DNA from: Dyella telluris
GTDB taxonomy: Bacteria > Pseudomonadota > Gammaproteobacteria > Xanthomonadales > Rhodanobacteraceae
Reading direction: 5' to 3'
Assembly (NCBI RefSeq): GCF_014297575.1
Contig: NZ_CP060412.1
Location: forward strand, 1,302,001 to 1,366,000
DNA length: 64,000 nt
The notes beneath the pieces are model-generated. The model ran no database searches. It saw only the letters and a list, made by a program, of their open reading frames with translations, and had not been told where the DNA came from. Numbering within the stretch: position 1 is the stretch's first letter; each line of letters begins with the position of its first letter. Shown here piece after piece: positions 8,206 to 22,291 of the stretch. A program made the position numbers and the translations under genes.

Positions 8206-8313
8206 GCACGGGAACTCCCTGCGCAGGGGTTGTCCGTGAGCGGCGACACCCGGATGGAAGGCGGCGGCGGCGGGAAGGGCAGGCCGGGCTGGGTCGTCGC
8301 TACCGGATCCACC

Positions 8314-8396
8314 TTTGTGGGAGCGCGCCCTGAGCGCGATGGCCCCGGTAAAGATTCGGCAGCATGAGTCGCGCACAGGGTGCGCTCCCACACAAA
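8314..8396. repeat. Inverted REP-like repeat pair
   Basis: TTTGTGGGAGCGCGCCCTGA begins at 8314 and its near-complement TCGCGCACAGGGTGCGCTCC begins at 8369. The two form an imperfect inverted pair with about 30 bases between. The sequence is unlike the repeat at 2026, so the genome carries more than one REP family. It lies in the 270-base gap between the peptidase gene and prfC. Confidence 0.75.
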
Positions 8397-8441
8397 TAAG
8401 GGCCTGCGGAACGCCCACCGGCACCCCTCCCCTACCCTTGG

Positions 8442-8447
8442 TACAAT
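8442..8447 (+). promoter_or_regulatory. Possible -10 element of prfC
   Basis: TACAAT within CTTGGTACAATGG lies 29 bases before the prfC start. No good -35 hexamer is visible at the right distance. Confidence 0.4.
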
Positions 8448-8475
8448 GGCGGGTTCGCGAACCTGATACCCCGCC

Positions 8476-10077
<1,602 letters not shown>

Positions 10078-10089
10078 CGTTCCCGGCCA

Positions 10090-10121
10090 CCGTCACCCTG
10101 GCGCAAGCTGCAGGGTGACGG
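10090..10121 (+). terminator. Hairpin after prfC (possible terminator)
   Basis: CCGTCACCCTG (10090-10100) pairs perfectly with CAGGGTGACGG (10111-10121) starting 12 bases after the prfC stop. No T run follows, so it may stabilise the mRNA end rather than terminate. Confidence 0.45.
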
Positions 10122-10153
10122 CTGGCAGATGTCCGCACCGATACCTGCGCTGC

Positions 10154-10159
10154 TAGCCT
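10154..10159 (+). promoter_or_regulatory. Possible -10 element (TAGCCT) of the CPBP gene
   Basis: TAGCCT lies 30 bases before the start codon. It belongs to a set of TAGNNT hexamers seen at similar distance before several genes here. No strong -35 is visible. Confidence 0.3.
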
Positions 10160-10188
10160 TGTCCGCTCTTCAAGGGACATCCAGCCAC

Positions 10189-11106
10189 ATGCCAGCCAGC
10201 CCGATCGCCTTCACCCCTCCCGCCACTGCCACCACCTGGCAACGCTGGACGGTGTTCTCGCCTTTCGGCCGCATCGTGTTTTTCGCGGCGCTGTTCTTCG
10301 TACTGATCAAGCTGACTTCGGCGGCCGTGGGCGTCATGGGCCTGATGGGCCCCGGCGTGCCGCCGCTGTCGCGCGCCGTCGGCGTGCTGATCGTGCAACT
10401 GGTTTCCGCCGGCGTGGCCTATGCCGTGCTGGTCAAGGCCATCGAACGCCGGCCGATCCGCGAACTCGCCGCGACGGACATTGGCCGACTGGGCGTGCCG
10501 GGCCTGCTGCTGGGCGCCTTCCTGATGAGCGCGACCGTGCTGGTGCTGTGGTTGGCGGGCAGCTATCACGTGACCGGCACCAACCCCTCCGTGAACTGGT
10601 TGCCGGCCGTGCTGACCACCGGCCTGGGCGCGGGCATCTCCGAGGAAATCATCACGCGCGGCGTGCTGTTCCGCGCCGTGGAAGAAGGCCTGGGCACCTG
10701 GGCCGCACTGGCCATTTCGGCGCTGTTCTTCGGCGCGGCCCACATCTTCAATCCCGGCGCCACGCTGTGGAGCTCGCTCGCCATCGCCATCGAGGCCGGC
10801 GTGTTGCTGGCCCTGATGTACCACGTGACCCGCTCGCTATGGCCGTGCATTGGCCTGCATGCGGCATGGAACGTGATGCAGGGCACGGTCTACGGCATCC
10901 CCGTGTCGGGCACCGAAGCCCACGGCTGGCTCGTGTCCAGCCGCAGCGGCCCGGACTGGCTCAGCGGCGGCGTGTTCGGCGCGGAAGCCTCGGTGGTGGC
11001 CCTGACCCTCTGCTCGGCTTGCTCGGCCCTGCTGCTTATCGTGGCGATCCGGCGCGGCACCATCATCCCGCCGTCCTGGAAGCGCGAGCACGCCAGCGTG
11101 GCGTGA
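10189..11106 (+). CDS. CPBP family intramembrane metalloprotease
   Basis: A 305-residue polytopic membrane protein of the CAAX-prenyl-protease/bacteriocin-processing (Abi) family. Its three diagnostic motifs are present in order: EEIITRG (glutamate pair and arginine), FGAAH (metal-binding histidine) and HAAWN (histidine and asparagine). These residues form the metalloprotease site inside the membrane. In bacteria the roles range from bacteriocin self-immunity to protein processing; no substrate is suggested by neighbours. The ATG at 10189 is chosen over an earlier in-frame ATG at 10129 because AAGGGA precedes it and a -10-like TAGCCT lies between the two. Confidence 0.85.
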   Translation: MPASPIAFTPPATATTWQRWTVFSPFGRIVFFAALFFVLIKLTSAAVGVMGLMGPGVPPLSRAVGVLIVQLVSAGVAYAVLVKAIERRPIRELAATDIGRLGVPGLLLGAFLMSATVLVLWLAGSYHVTGTNPSVNWLPAVLTTGLGAGISEEIITRGVLFRAVEEGLGTWAALAISALFFGAAHIFNPGATLWSSLAIAIEAGVLLALMYHVTRSLWPCIGLHAAWNVMQGTVYGIPVSGTEAHGWLVSSRSGPDWLSGGVFGAEASVVALTLCSACSALLLIVAIRRGTIIPPSWKREHASVA

Positions 11107-11157
11107 CGCCAGCTACCGCCTTCACAAAACAGCGGATACCCTGAGGGGAACCGCCCC

Positions 11158-11179
11158 GGCCGGGTCACACGACCCGGCC
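11158..11179 (+). terminator. Hairpin between the CPBP and kinase genes
   Basis: GGCCGGGTC / GACCCGGCC with a four-base loop, followed by five A rather than T residues. It could end the upstream transcript or structure the leader of the kinase operon. Confidence 0.35.
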
Positions 11180-11197
11180 CAAAAACTGTGAAGACGC

Positions 11198-14862
<3,665 letters not shown>

Positions 14863-14866
<4 letters not shown>

Positions 14867-15732
14867 ACTCGCCCGCCGGCAAGGCGAAGGCGCCGGACAC
14901 CTCGCTCGAGGACATCGAGGTCGAGCTGTTCGTTCGCGCGCTGAAGCTCCGGCATGGCTACGATTTCAGCCAGTACGCGCCCGCGTCCCTCAAGCGGCGG
15001 GTGCTGCAGCTGGCGCATGCGCAGGACACCGGCAACGTGAGCGAGCTCACCACCCGCCTGCTGCATGAACCGGGTTTTCTTTCCGTCGCCCTGGAAGGCT
15101 TGTCGGTGCCGGTCTCGGAAATGTTCCGCGACCCGGACGTCTTCCTCGCCCTGCGCGAGCAGGTGTTTCCGGTGCTCGCCTCCTACCCCCAGATCAACAT
15201 CTGGCAGGCCGGCTGCGCGCACGGGCAGGAGGTCTACTCGCTGGCCATCCTGCTGGAAGAAGCCGGCCTGTATGAGCGCACGCAGATCTACGCCACCGAC
15301 TTCAACGAAGCCGCCCTGCAGCAGGCCCGCGAAGGCATCTACCCGGCACGCGAGGCGCAGCTGTGGTCACGCAACTACCTCGCTGCCGGCGGCAGGCACA
15401 CGCTGGCCGATTACTACAGCGCACGCTACGAGTTCATCAAGCTGGACCAGCGCCTGAATCGCCACGTGATCTTCGCCAACCACAACCTGGTCACGGACGA
15501 AGTGTTCTGCGAGGCGCACCTGGTGCTGTGCCGCAACGTGCTGATCTATTTTTCCGACCCACTGCAGGACCGCACCCTGGCCTTGTTCCGCGACAGCCTG
15601 GTGCGCGGCGGCTTCCTCTGCCTGGGCACGCGCGAGAGCCTGGATTTCGCCCCTTCGGCCAGCGACTTCGCACCGGTAGATGCAGCCCGCCGCATCTATC
15701 GCCTCGGGTCGCGCAGCGCAGGCAGGGACTGA
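14863..15732 (+). CDS. CheR-type protein-glutamate methyltransferase
   Basis: A 289-residue SAM-dependent methyltransferase of the CheR family. An N-terminal helical domain (about 15-90) is followed by the Rossmann domain with AGCAHGQEVYSLA in place of the usual AGCSTGEE-type SAM loop; CRNVLIYF follows near the C-terminus. Classical CheR methylates glutamates of chemoreceptors, but no chemoreceptor is encoded here, so the partner may be the kinase coiled coil or a receptor elsewhere. The start ATG overlaps the kinase stop, which fixes the start and indicates translational coupling. Second gene of a four-gene signalling operon. Confidence 0.9.
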
Positions 15733-15733
15733 G

Positions 15734-16303
15734 ATGGCTGCCCCGCAGGCCATCGTGATCGGGTGCTCGGCCGGTGGACTCACCGCGCTGGAGCAGCTGC
15801 TTGCCGGGCTTGACCCGGCGCTGCCGCAGGCCATCGCCGTGTGCTGCCACACCGGTTCGGCCAATGTCGACCTGATGTGCGAGTTGCTGGCCAAGTACGC
15901 CACGCTGCCCGTGGAGGAAGCCCGCGAACGTGCCCCCATGCGCGGCGGCGTCATCCATGTGGCGCCCAGCGGCTATCACCTGCTGGTGGAAACAAGCCGG
16001 CGTTTCGCACTGTCCGTGGATCAGCGCGTGAGTTTCGCGCGCCCTTCCATCGACGTCCTGTTCGAGTCCGCCGCCGAAGCATGGCGCGAGGCGCTGGTGG
16101 GCGTGGTGCTCACCGGAGCGAACAGTGATGGCGCCCGCGGCCTGCTGAAGGTCCGCCAGGGTGGCGGCGTGGCCATCGTGCAGGACCCCGCGGATGCCGA
16201 ATCCCCCACCATGCCAACGGTCGCGCTGGAACTAGCCGGCGCGGACCATTGTCTTCCCCTCGCGGACATCGCGCCGCTGCTCAATCGCCTCTGCCTGCCA
16301 TGA
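15734..16303 (+). CDS. CheB-type methylesterase domain protein without receiver
   Basis: A 189-residue protein consisting only of the CheB catalytic domain. The nucleophile is in GCSAGG (about residue 12), the histidine lies in CCHTGSAN, where CheB normally has a His-Met-Pro motif, and the aspartate is in LTGANSDGARG. Classical CheB removes methyl groups from receptor glutamates and is switched by an N-terminal receiver, which is absent here. Regulation must come from elsewhere, perhaps from the multi-receiver kinase next to it. It starts two bases after the cheR stop, and its own stop overlaps the next start (ATGA). Confidence 0.88.
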   Translation: MAAPQAIVIGCSAGGLTALEQLLAGLDPALPQAIAVCCHTGSANVDLMCELLAKYATLPVEEARERAPMRGGVIHVAPSGYHLLVETSRRFALSVDQRVSFARPSIDVLFESAAEAWREALVGVVLTGANSDGARGLLKVRQGGGVAIVQDPADAESPTMPTVALELAGADHCLPLADIAPLLNRLCLP

Positions 16304-17295
16304 CCTTGCCTACTCCCAAGATCCTCGTCGTCGACGACACCGCCGCCAATCTCGTCGCCATGCGCCACCTGCTGGCCGACAGCGGGGCGGCGGTGTACGA
16401 AGCCAGCAGCGGCAACGCGGCCCTGGCGCTATGCCTTGACCATGAGTTCGCGCTGATCCTGCTCGACGTCAACATGCCCGACATGGATGGCTTCGAGGTG
16501 GCGTTCCTGATCGGCGAGGACGAACGCCTGCGCGACACGCCCATCATCTTCGTCACGGCGGCCTACGCGGACGATATCAACCGCGTGCGCGGCTACCACT
16601 TCGGCGCGGTGGATTACATCGAGAAGCCGGTCAACGACATGATCCTGCAGTCCAAGGTGCGCGTGTTCCTTGAGCTGTACCGCGCCCGTGCGCAGCTGAA
16701 GGCGACGCTGGAGGAGCTGGAAGAGCGCAACATGCAGCTCAACGTGGAGATCGGCGAGCGCCTGCGCATCGAGGAGCGCATCCGTCACCAGGCCACCCAC
16801 GACATGCTCACCGGCCTGCCCAACCGCGTGCTGTTCCACGACCGGCTGCAGACCGCCATGCAGCGCGTGCCGCGCCACGGCCCCGAGCTGGCATTGGCAC
16901 TGCTCGACATCGACGGCTTCAAGGCCGTCAACGACAACCATGGCCACCCCGCCGGCGATGCGCTGCTGAAGGCCATCGCGCACCGGCTGGCCCATGACGT
17001 GCGCGCCAACGACACCGTGGCCCGCCTGGGCGGCGACGAGTTCGCGCTCATCTTCGAAGACGTCAGCGATGAACCCTCGCTGCTGCATCGCTGCGAAGAG
17101 GTGTGCGCCATGCTGGCCGAGCCTTATCCACTGGAAGGCAGCCAAGGTCCGTTCGAGGCCCGCGTGAGCGCCAGCATCGGGCTGGCCGTGTGGCAGGGCC
17201 AGCAGCAGGATGACGAGGCGTTGATCCAGTCGGCCGACCGCGCGCTCTACCAGGCCAAGGAAAGCGGCAAGAATCGCTGCGTGATGTCGGCCTGA
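16300..17295 (+). CDS. Response regulator with GGDEF diguanylate cyclase output
   Basis: A 331-residue cytoplasmic protein: receiver domain (about 7-125, acidic pair VVDD, phosphoacceptor Asp56 in LLDVNMPDMDG), a coiled-coil linker and a diguanylate cyclase domain. The active-site motif is a canonical GGDEF (residues 244-248), preceded five residues upstream by RAND, an RxxD inhibitory site, so both synthesis of c-di-GMP and product inhibition are expected. It is the last gene of the kinase-cheR-cheB operon and its start overlaps the cheB stop. The likely output of the whole system is therefore phosphorylation-controlled c-di-GMP. The neighbouring gene converges two bases beyond its stop. Confidence 0.93.
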   Translation: MTLPTPKILVVDDTAANLVAMRHLLADSGAAVYEASSGNAALALCLDHEFALILLDVNMPDMDGFEVAFLIGEDERLRDTPIIFVTAAYADDINRVRGYHFGAVDYIEKPVNDMILQSKVRVFLELYRARAQLKATLEELEERNMQLNVEIGERLRIEERIRHQATHDMLTGLPNRVLFHDRLQTAMQRVPRHGPELALALLDIDGFKAVNDNHGHPAGDALLKAIAHRLAHDVRANDTVARLGGDEFALIFEDVSDEPSLLHRCEEVCAMLAEPYPLEGSQGPFEARVSASIGLAVWQGQQQDDEALIQSADRALYQAKESGKNRCVMSA

Positions 17296-17297
17296 AC

Positions 17298-17768
17298 TCA
17301 GGCGGCCTTGCGCGGCGACACCCACATGTCGATGCGCGCGCGGAACACCTCTTCGCCTGCCTGGTTGCGCACACTCACCCGTACCGGCCACGCATAACCG
17401 TTGGACGCCTCCGCAGCCGGCGACTCCGGCACGGCCCGGGCGACCAGCGTGCCCTTGGCCTTGGCCAGGTATTCCACCGTCATGCCCTTGGGAATCCAGC
17501 GCATGCCTGGGGGAATGGTCACGTCGGTCATCATGCCGGCGGTGAGTTCGGCCGCGTTGCACAGCGCAATCGCATGCACCGTGCCGATGTGGTTGTGCAC
17601 GCGACGGCGATCGCGGATCGCCACTTCGCACGCGCCCGGCTCCAATGTCAGGAAATGCGGCGCGATGGTGGCGAAGTAAGGGGCCTTGAAACAGATCAGG
17701 CGGCCGTACAGCCAACGACCACCCGGCAGCGAAACCAGACGACGGTACAGCGACAAGGCCTGACTCAT
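17298..17768 (-). CDS. DUF4442 hot-dog fold protein (thioesterase-like)
   Basis: A 156-residue protein of the DUF4442 family, related to acyl-CoA thioesterases of the hot-dog fold. The conserved segment HNHIGTVHAIALCNAAELTA near the middle resembles the thioesterase central helix. Function is inferred from fold only; the position 99 bases downstream of fadE on the same strand supports a role in acyl-CoA metabolism. ATG at 17768 has GGAG nine bases upstream. The frame upstream is arginine-rich and not credible as coding. Confidence 0.8.
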   Translation of the reverse strand: MSQALSLYRRLVSLPGGRWLYGRLICFKAPYFATIAPHFLTLEPGACEVAIRDRRRVHNHIGTVHAIALCNAAELTAGMMTDVTIPPGMRWIPKGMTVEYLAKAKGTLVARAVPESPAAEASNGYAWPVRVSVRNQAGEEVFRARIDMWVSPRKAA

Positions 17769-17866
17769 GGCGAATCTCCGGCGCGGACGGCGCCACGGCG
17801 CCGCCCTTTCGTACGTCGATGGATGGCCGTCACCCGCGCACGAAGCGAGGGCGACGGCCACGGAAG

Positions 17867-20341
17867 TCAGGCCGCGTCGGCCAGCTTCTTCTTGCGGTCG
17901 GCGCGCGTCACCGCGGCACCGAGTTCGGACGGGTCGAAGTCGTCCACCGAAATGAACTCGAACACCCCTTCGCGCACGCGCTTGAGCAGTTCGAATTCGG
18001 CGGCGTTGATCACGCCGGCCTGCATGGCTTCAGTGAGCTGACCCACGTAGTCGTGCGAGGTGAACTGGCCCGACTTCTGCGCCTTGCCGAACTTGCGCTC
18101 CACCGGCTCGGCCGCGATCACGTCCGGCAGCAGTGCGTTCATGCGGCCGATGGTGTTGTTCGCGGTGGGCGTGAGGTAGGTCCATTCGGTGAGGCGATCG
18201 CGGGCTTCGCCCGGTGCCGTGATGATGGCGGCCACGCGACGACCCAGGCGATCCGACGGCGGCACTTCGCGACGACCGAACGGGAACACCAGCGCACGCA
18301 GCAGCCACGACACCGGCTTCACCGGGAAGTTGCGGATGGCGCCGTCGAGTGCGGTCTGGATGCGCCACATGCACTCATGGAAAGCCCAGGCCAGCAGCGG
18401 GCGATCCGCTTCCGGACGACCGGTGTCTTCATAGCGCTTGAGCATGGCGCTGGCGATGTACAGGTAGCTCAGCACGTCGCCGAGACGGGCCGAGAGCTTT
18501 TCCTTGAACTTCAACTTGCCGCCCAGCACGCCCATGAAGGTGTCGGCACACAGCGCAAGCGCGGCCGAGTAGCGGTTGAGCTTGCGGTAGTAGCGACGCA
18601 CGTAGGCATCGCCCGCCGTATCACCGATGCGTGAACCAGTCACACCCAGCGTGAACGCGCGCACGGCGTTGGAGATGCCGAAACCGATGTGGCCGAACAG
18701 CGCGCGGTCGAAGGTCTTCAGGCGATCGCCGTAATCGGCGATCGACAGCGCCTGCATTTCCTTCAGCACGTAAGGATGGCAGCGGATGGCGCCCTGGCCG
18801 AAGATCATCAGGCTGCGCGTCATGATGTTCGCGCCTTCCACGGTGATCGCGATGGGCACGCCTTGCCACGCACGGCCCGCATAGTTCTTCGGACCCAGCT
18901 GCACGCCCTTTCCGCCGTGCACGTCGAGCGCGTCACCGGCAATGGTGCGACCCCACTCGGTGGCGTGGTACTTCGCGATGGCCGACGGCACGGCGGGCTT
19001 CTCGCCGCGATCCACCGCCGCGGCGGTGGCACGTGACAGGGCAGCCGTCGCATAGGTGAGGCCGCCGATGCGGGCCAGCGCTTCTTCCACGCCCTCGAAG
19101 CGGGCAATGGAGAGACCGAACTGCTTGCGCATGCGCGCATACGCACCGGTGGCGGCTACGGCGGCGCGCACGCCGCCCGTCGCGTTCGACGGCAACGAGA
19201 TGGCGCGGCCCACCGACAGGCATTCCACCAGCATGCGCCAGCCGTGACCGGCCATGTGCGGGCCACCGATCAGCACCGACATCGGCACGAACACATCCTT
19301 GCCGTGCAGCGGGCCGTTCTGGAACGGGATATTCAGCGGGAAGTGGCGGCGGCCGATTTCCAGGCCGGGCGTGGAGCGCGGCAGCAGCGCCAGCGTGATG
19401 CCCAGGTCGGCCTTGTCGCCCAGCAGCTTGTCCGGGTCATACAGGCGGAACGCCAGGCCCACCACCGTGGCGATCGGCGCCAGCGTGATGTAGCGCTTGT
19501 CGAAGGTGAGCTTCATGCCCAGCGTTTCCACGCCGTCGACCATCTGCTTGCACACGATGCCGAAGTCGGTGATGGACGTGGCGTCGGAGCCGGCGTACGG
19601 GCCGGTGAGCGCGAAGCAAGGGATTTCCTCGCCAACGGCAAGGCGCGGCAGGTAGTGGTTCTTCTGCTCGTCGCTGCCGTAGTGCAGCAGCAGTTCCGCC
19701 GGGCCCAGCGAGTTGGGCACGGCCACCGTGGATGCCACCGTGGCCGACATGGTCGCCAGCTTCTGCAGCACGGCCGAGTGCGCCAGCGCCGAGAAGCCCA
19801 GGCCGCCGTACTGCTTGGGAATGATCATGCCGAAGAACTTGTGCTTCTTGATGAAAGCCCAGACGTCCGGCGGCAGGTCGGCAAGCTCGTGCGTGATCTG
19901 CCAGTCGTCGATCATGCCGCACAGTTCTTCGACCGGGCCATCCATGAAGGCCTGCTCTTCCACGTTCAGCTCGGGCTTGGGCTGCTTGAGCAGCTCGTGC
20001 CAGTCGGGCTTGCCGGAGAACAGCTCGCCTTCAAAGCCGACCGTGCCCGCTTCCAGCGCGGTCTGCTCGGTTTCCGAAAGCTTCGGCGTGACCTTGGCGA
20101 ACATCTTCAGCAACGGCGCACTGATCTGCCGGCGGCGGAAGGCGGGCATCAGCAGCGGCACGGCAATCGCCAGCTCGATCACCAGCAGGATGAAGGTAGT
20201 CCACGGCGCGCCGGCGATAAGGCCGACGACGAGGGTGGCGGCCACGGTGGCAATCGCCCAGGTACGCAGGCTGCTGCGGTGGTAGGCACAGGCGCCGGTA
20301 GCGATGATCGCCGCCAGCAGGGTCAGTATCACGGACATCAC
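17867..20341 (-). CDS. fadE: Acyl-CoA dehydrogenase (FadE)
   Basis: An 824-residue flavoenzyme that catalyses the first oxidation of fatty acyl-CoA in beta-oxidation. It has the long FadE form: two N-terminal hydrophobic segments (residues 3-20 and 28-68) that probably anchor it to the membrane, the acyl-CoA dehydrogenase core (about 120-560) with FALTGPYAGSDATSI and the VEGANIMTRS region, and an extra C-terminal domain (DUF1974 type). Electrons are passed to ETF, whose subunits and ETF-ubiquinone oxidoreductase are also in this window (57283-58993, 51352-52971). A DUF4442 gene follows on the same strand. Confidence 0.93.
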   Translation of the reverse strand: MMSVILTLLAAIIATGACAYHRSSLRTWAIATVAATLVVGLIAGAPWTTFILLVIELAIAVPLLMPAFRRRQISAPLLKMFAKVTPKLSETEQTALEAGTVGFEGELFSGKPDWHELLKQPKPELNVEEQAFMDGPVEELCGMIDDWQITHELADLPPDVWAFIKKHKFFGMIIPKQYGGLGFSALAHSAVLQKLATMSATVASTVAVPNSLGPAELLLHYGSDEQKNHYLPRLAVGEEIPCFALTGPYAGSDATSITDFGIVCKQMVDGVETLGMKLTFDKRYITLAPIATVVGLAFRLYDPDKLLGDKADLGITLALLPRSTPGLEIGRRHFPLNIPFQNGPLHGKDVFVPMSVLIGGPHMAGHGWRMLVECLSVGRAISLPSNATGGVRAAVAATGAYARMRKQFGLSIARFEGVEEALARIGGLTYATAALSRATAAAVDRGEKPAVPSAIAKYHATEWGRTIAGDALDVHGGKGVQLGPKNYAGRAWQGVPIAITVEGANIMTRSLMIFGQGAIRCHPYVLKEMQALSIADYGDRLKTFDRALFGHIGFGISNAVRAFTLGVTGSRIGDTAGDAYVRRYYRKLNRYSAALALCADTFMGVLGGKLKFKEKLSARLGDVLSYLYIASAMLKRYEDTGRPEADRPLLAWAFHECMWRIQTALDGAIRNFPVKPVSWLLRALVFPFGRREVPPSDRLGRRVAAIITAPGEARDRLTEWTYLTPTANNTIGRMNALLPDVIAAEPVERKFGKAQKSGQFTSHDYVGQLTEAMQAGVINAAEFELLKRVREGVFEFISVDDFDPSELGAAVTRADRKKKLADAA

Positions 20342-20404
20342 AACACCTCGTTACGAATGGCGTCTGGGTGGAACAGGGAAATCATCGGGCGGCGTTTCAT
20401 CGGA

Positions 20405-21295
20405 TCAGGCCGATACCGCATCGCTGCGATCGGCGGAAGCAAGCTTGGTCACGAAGCGGGCGATTTCGCGGATGAACGCGTCGTTGGCATCGCCCGCCAC
20501 CATGTGCGTGGCACGCGGCAGCTCCACGTGTTCGGCGTGCGGCACCAGCTGCAGGAATTCGTCGACCGTGTCGCGCGACACCACGTCGCTGCGACCGCCG
20601 GACAACAACAGCACGGGAACGCGCACCTTCGCCGCGGCCGCCATCAGGCGCGGCTGGTAACGCTCGCTTTCGCGCACCAGCCCGTTGAGCAGGGCCGGAT
20701 CCCAGTGCCAGCGCAGGCGGCCGTCGTCGCCTTCGCGCAGCAGTGGTCGCAATTGGTCTTCTGATTTGCGCTCGGCGCGATGCGGCAGGTATCGGGCAAT
20801 TTCCTCGGCGGCCTGCGCATAGCTGGCAAAGCCGTCCGGATGGGCCTGCATGAAGGCCAAAATGCGTTCCACGCCCTTGGTTTCCCAACGCGGCGTGATA
20901 TCCACCAGCACCAGCGCACGGAAGGCGGCGGGGTCAATCTCACCCGCCATGACCAGGCCCAGCAGCCCGCCCATCGACGCGCCCACCAGGATCGGCTTGT
21001 GCAGCTCCGCATGTGCCAACAGGCGCAAGTCGCCGATGAACTGCTCCATGTGGTACTCGCCATCCACCGCATGCTGGCTCTCGCCGTGGCCCCGCGCATC
21101 GAATGTCACGCAGCGGAATCCCTCGGCGGCCAACGCCCTGGCGGCTCCGCCCCAGGCGCCCCGGGTCTGCCCGAAGCCATGCGCGAACAGCAGCGATGGA
21201 TGGCCCGCAGGCCGGCGCGTCTCAACGGACAGCGTCAGGCCATCAACGGCCGTGACGCGGGTGACGATCTTCTCGGTGGCGGGCTCATGTACCAT
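20405..21295 (-). CDS. Alpha/beta-fold hydrolase
   Basis: A 296-residue soluble hydrolase. The oxyanion region is LLFAHGFGQTRGAWGG, the nucleophile elbow GASMGG, the acid probably Asp in SGGRSDVVS and the histidine in RATHMVAG. The family includes esterases, lipases, haloperoxidase-like and lactone-cleaving enzymes; no substrate can be named. In-frame ATGs also occur at 21301 and further upstream. 21295 is preferred because a promoter-like TTGACG-18-CATACT places transcription at about this codon, which would make the mRNA leaderless. It is divergent from a TetR-family gene and probably its target. Confidence 0.85.
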   Translation of the reverse strand: MVHEPATEKIVTRVTAVDGLTLSVETRRPAGHPSLLFAHGFGQTRGAWGGAARALAAEGFRCVTFDARGHGESQHAVDGEYHMEQFIGDLRLLAHAELHKPILVGASMGGLLGLVMAGEIDPAAFRALVLVDITPRWETKGVERILAFMQAHPDGFASYAQAAEEIARYLPHRAERKSEDQLRPLLREGDDGRLRWHWDPALLNGLVRESERYQPRLMAAAAKVRVPVLLLSGGRSDVVSRDTVDEFLQLVPHAEHVELPRATHMVAGDANDAFIREIARFVTKLASADRSDAVSA

Positions 21296-21309
21296 ACGCA
21301 TGAGTATGG
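21292..21309. promoter_or_regulatory. Inverted repeat over the hydrolase promoter (candidate TetR operator)
   Basis: CCATACGCATGAGTATGG is an inverted repeat with six-base arms and a six-base centre. It covers the -10-like CATACT (minus strand, 21308-21303) and the first codons of the hydrolase gene. A related palindrome lies over the tetR start. Confidence 0.55.
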
Positions 21310-21387
21310 GTCGCAACAAACCGCTGCGTCAATACGCGCCGCGACAGGCCGAGCATCCGGCGATTCAACGACTTGCCGTCCAGCCAA

Positions 21388-21424
21388 TTGCAATGCTGCT
21401 GTCAGGGGATACCATACGGGTATG
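21388..21424 (+). promoter_or_regulatory. tetR promoter with overlapping palindrome
   Basis: TTGCAA (21388-21393), 16 bases, TACCAT (21410-21415). The predicted transcript start coincides with the ATG at 21422, so the mRNA may be leaderless. The palindrome ATACC-ATACG-GGTAT (21409-21423) covers the -10 and the start codon. It shares CATAC/GTATG half sites with the palindrome over the hydrolase start, but their centre spacing differs (2 versus 6 bases). Confidence 0.5.
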
Positions 21425-22000
21425 AATGCAAGCGCCAAACCTGAACGCACCCGCCTTTCCGCCGAGGATTGGGAAGACGCCGCCCTTCGGCTGATCGCCG
21501 ATCAGGGTGTTGGCGCTCTCGCCGTGGAAGCGCTGGCCCGCCAGCTGGGGGTCACCAAGGGCAGCTTCTACTGGCACTTCCGAACCCGCGAGGCCCTGCT
21601 GCAGGCGGCACTCGAGCGCTGGGAGCAGTACGGCGAGAAGGAAGTGATCAGCCAGATCGAGGCCATGCCCGATGCGCTGGGGCGCTTGCCGGAGCTGTTC
21701 CGCCGGGTGGCTCACGAAATCGCTCCCCACCGCGTGTATGCCGCGCTGCTCAAGGCGCTGGATCATCCGCAGGTGGTGCCGGTGATGGCCCGCGTGTCGC
21801 AACGACGCATGGAATTCCTCACCAACATCTACCGCGAGGCCGGCCTGGTTCCGGAAGAGGCGCTCAACCGCGCCCGCCTGACCTATGCCGCCTACGTGGG
21901 TTTCCTGCAGCTCAATTTCACGCTTGGCCTGCCACGGATCAGTCACGAGGAGTTCGACGCCTACGTGGAGCACATGATCCGCACGCTCACGCCGCGCTGA
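21422..22000 (+). CDS. TetR/AcrR family transcriptional regulator
   Basis: A 192-residue regulator. The N-terminal helix-turn-helix reads VEALARQLGVTKGSFYWHFR (about residues 33-52), the hallmark of TetR proteins, followed by an all-helical ligand and dimerisation domain. It starts at ATG 21422, chosen because the upstream in-frame extension overlaps the divergent hydrolase gene. Divergent arrangement and paired palindromes suggest that it represses itself and the hydrolase gene; the ligand is unknown. It ends before a strong terminator. Confidence 0.9.
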   Translation: MNASAKPERTRLSAEDWEDAALRLIADQGVGALAVEALARQLGVTKGSFYWHFRTREALLQAALERWEQYGEKEVISQIEAMPDALGRLPELFRRVAHEIAPHRVYAALLKALDHPQVVPVMARVSQRRMEFLTNIYREAGLVPEEALNRARLTYAAYVGFLQLNFTLGLPRISHEEFDAYVEHMIRTLTPR

Positions 22001-22025
22001 TCCCGGGTACGGGGAAGTCCAGGGG

Positions 22026-22052
22026 AACGCCGCCTTCGGGCGGCGTTTTTTT
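22026..22052 (+). terminator. Rho-independent terminator after tetR
   Basis: AACGCCGCC TTCG GGCGGCGTT with a TTCG tetraloop followed by a T run. It starts 26 bases after the tetR stop. Confidence 0.9.
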
Positions 22053-22223
22053 ATGCCTGCCGACAGCCCGGGCAACGGCCCCATGAGGCACGCCGGCAGC
22101 GATTCTCCCGATCCGCAAGCCACTGGCAGTCCACCTGCCAAAGTGGTCTGCTGTTACATCTGTAACTGTCCAGTGCAGCAACGAATTAGGGGTGCGCCCA
22201 GTTGCCTTTTGCTGCACCCCGAC

Positions 22224-22252
22224 TTGTCATGCCAGTACGCGTAAGTTACCGT
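22224..22252 (+). promoter_or_regulatory. Putative promoter of pckG
   Basis: TTGTCA (22224-22229), 17 bases, TACCGT (22247-22252), 40 bases before the start. The small palindrome GTTACATCTGTAAC further upstream (about 22153-22166) could be a regulator site. The rest of the 240-base gap shows nothing recognisable. Confidence 0.45.
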
Positions 22253-22291
22253 TTCTACTCTTTTTTGGCTTAAGACCAGAGCGAGGAAACG

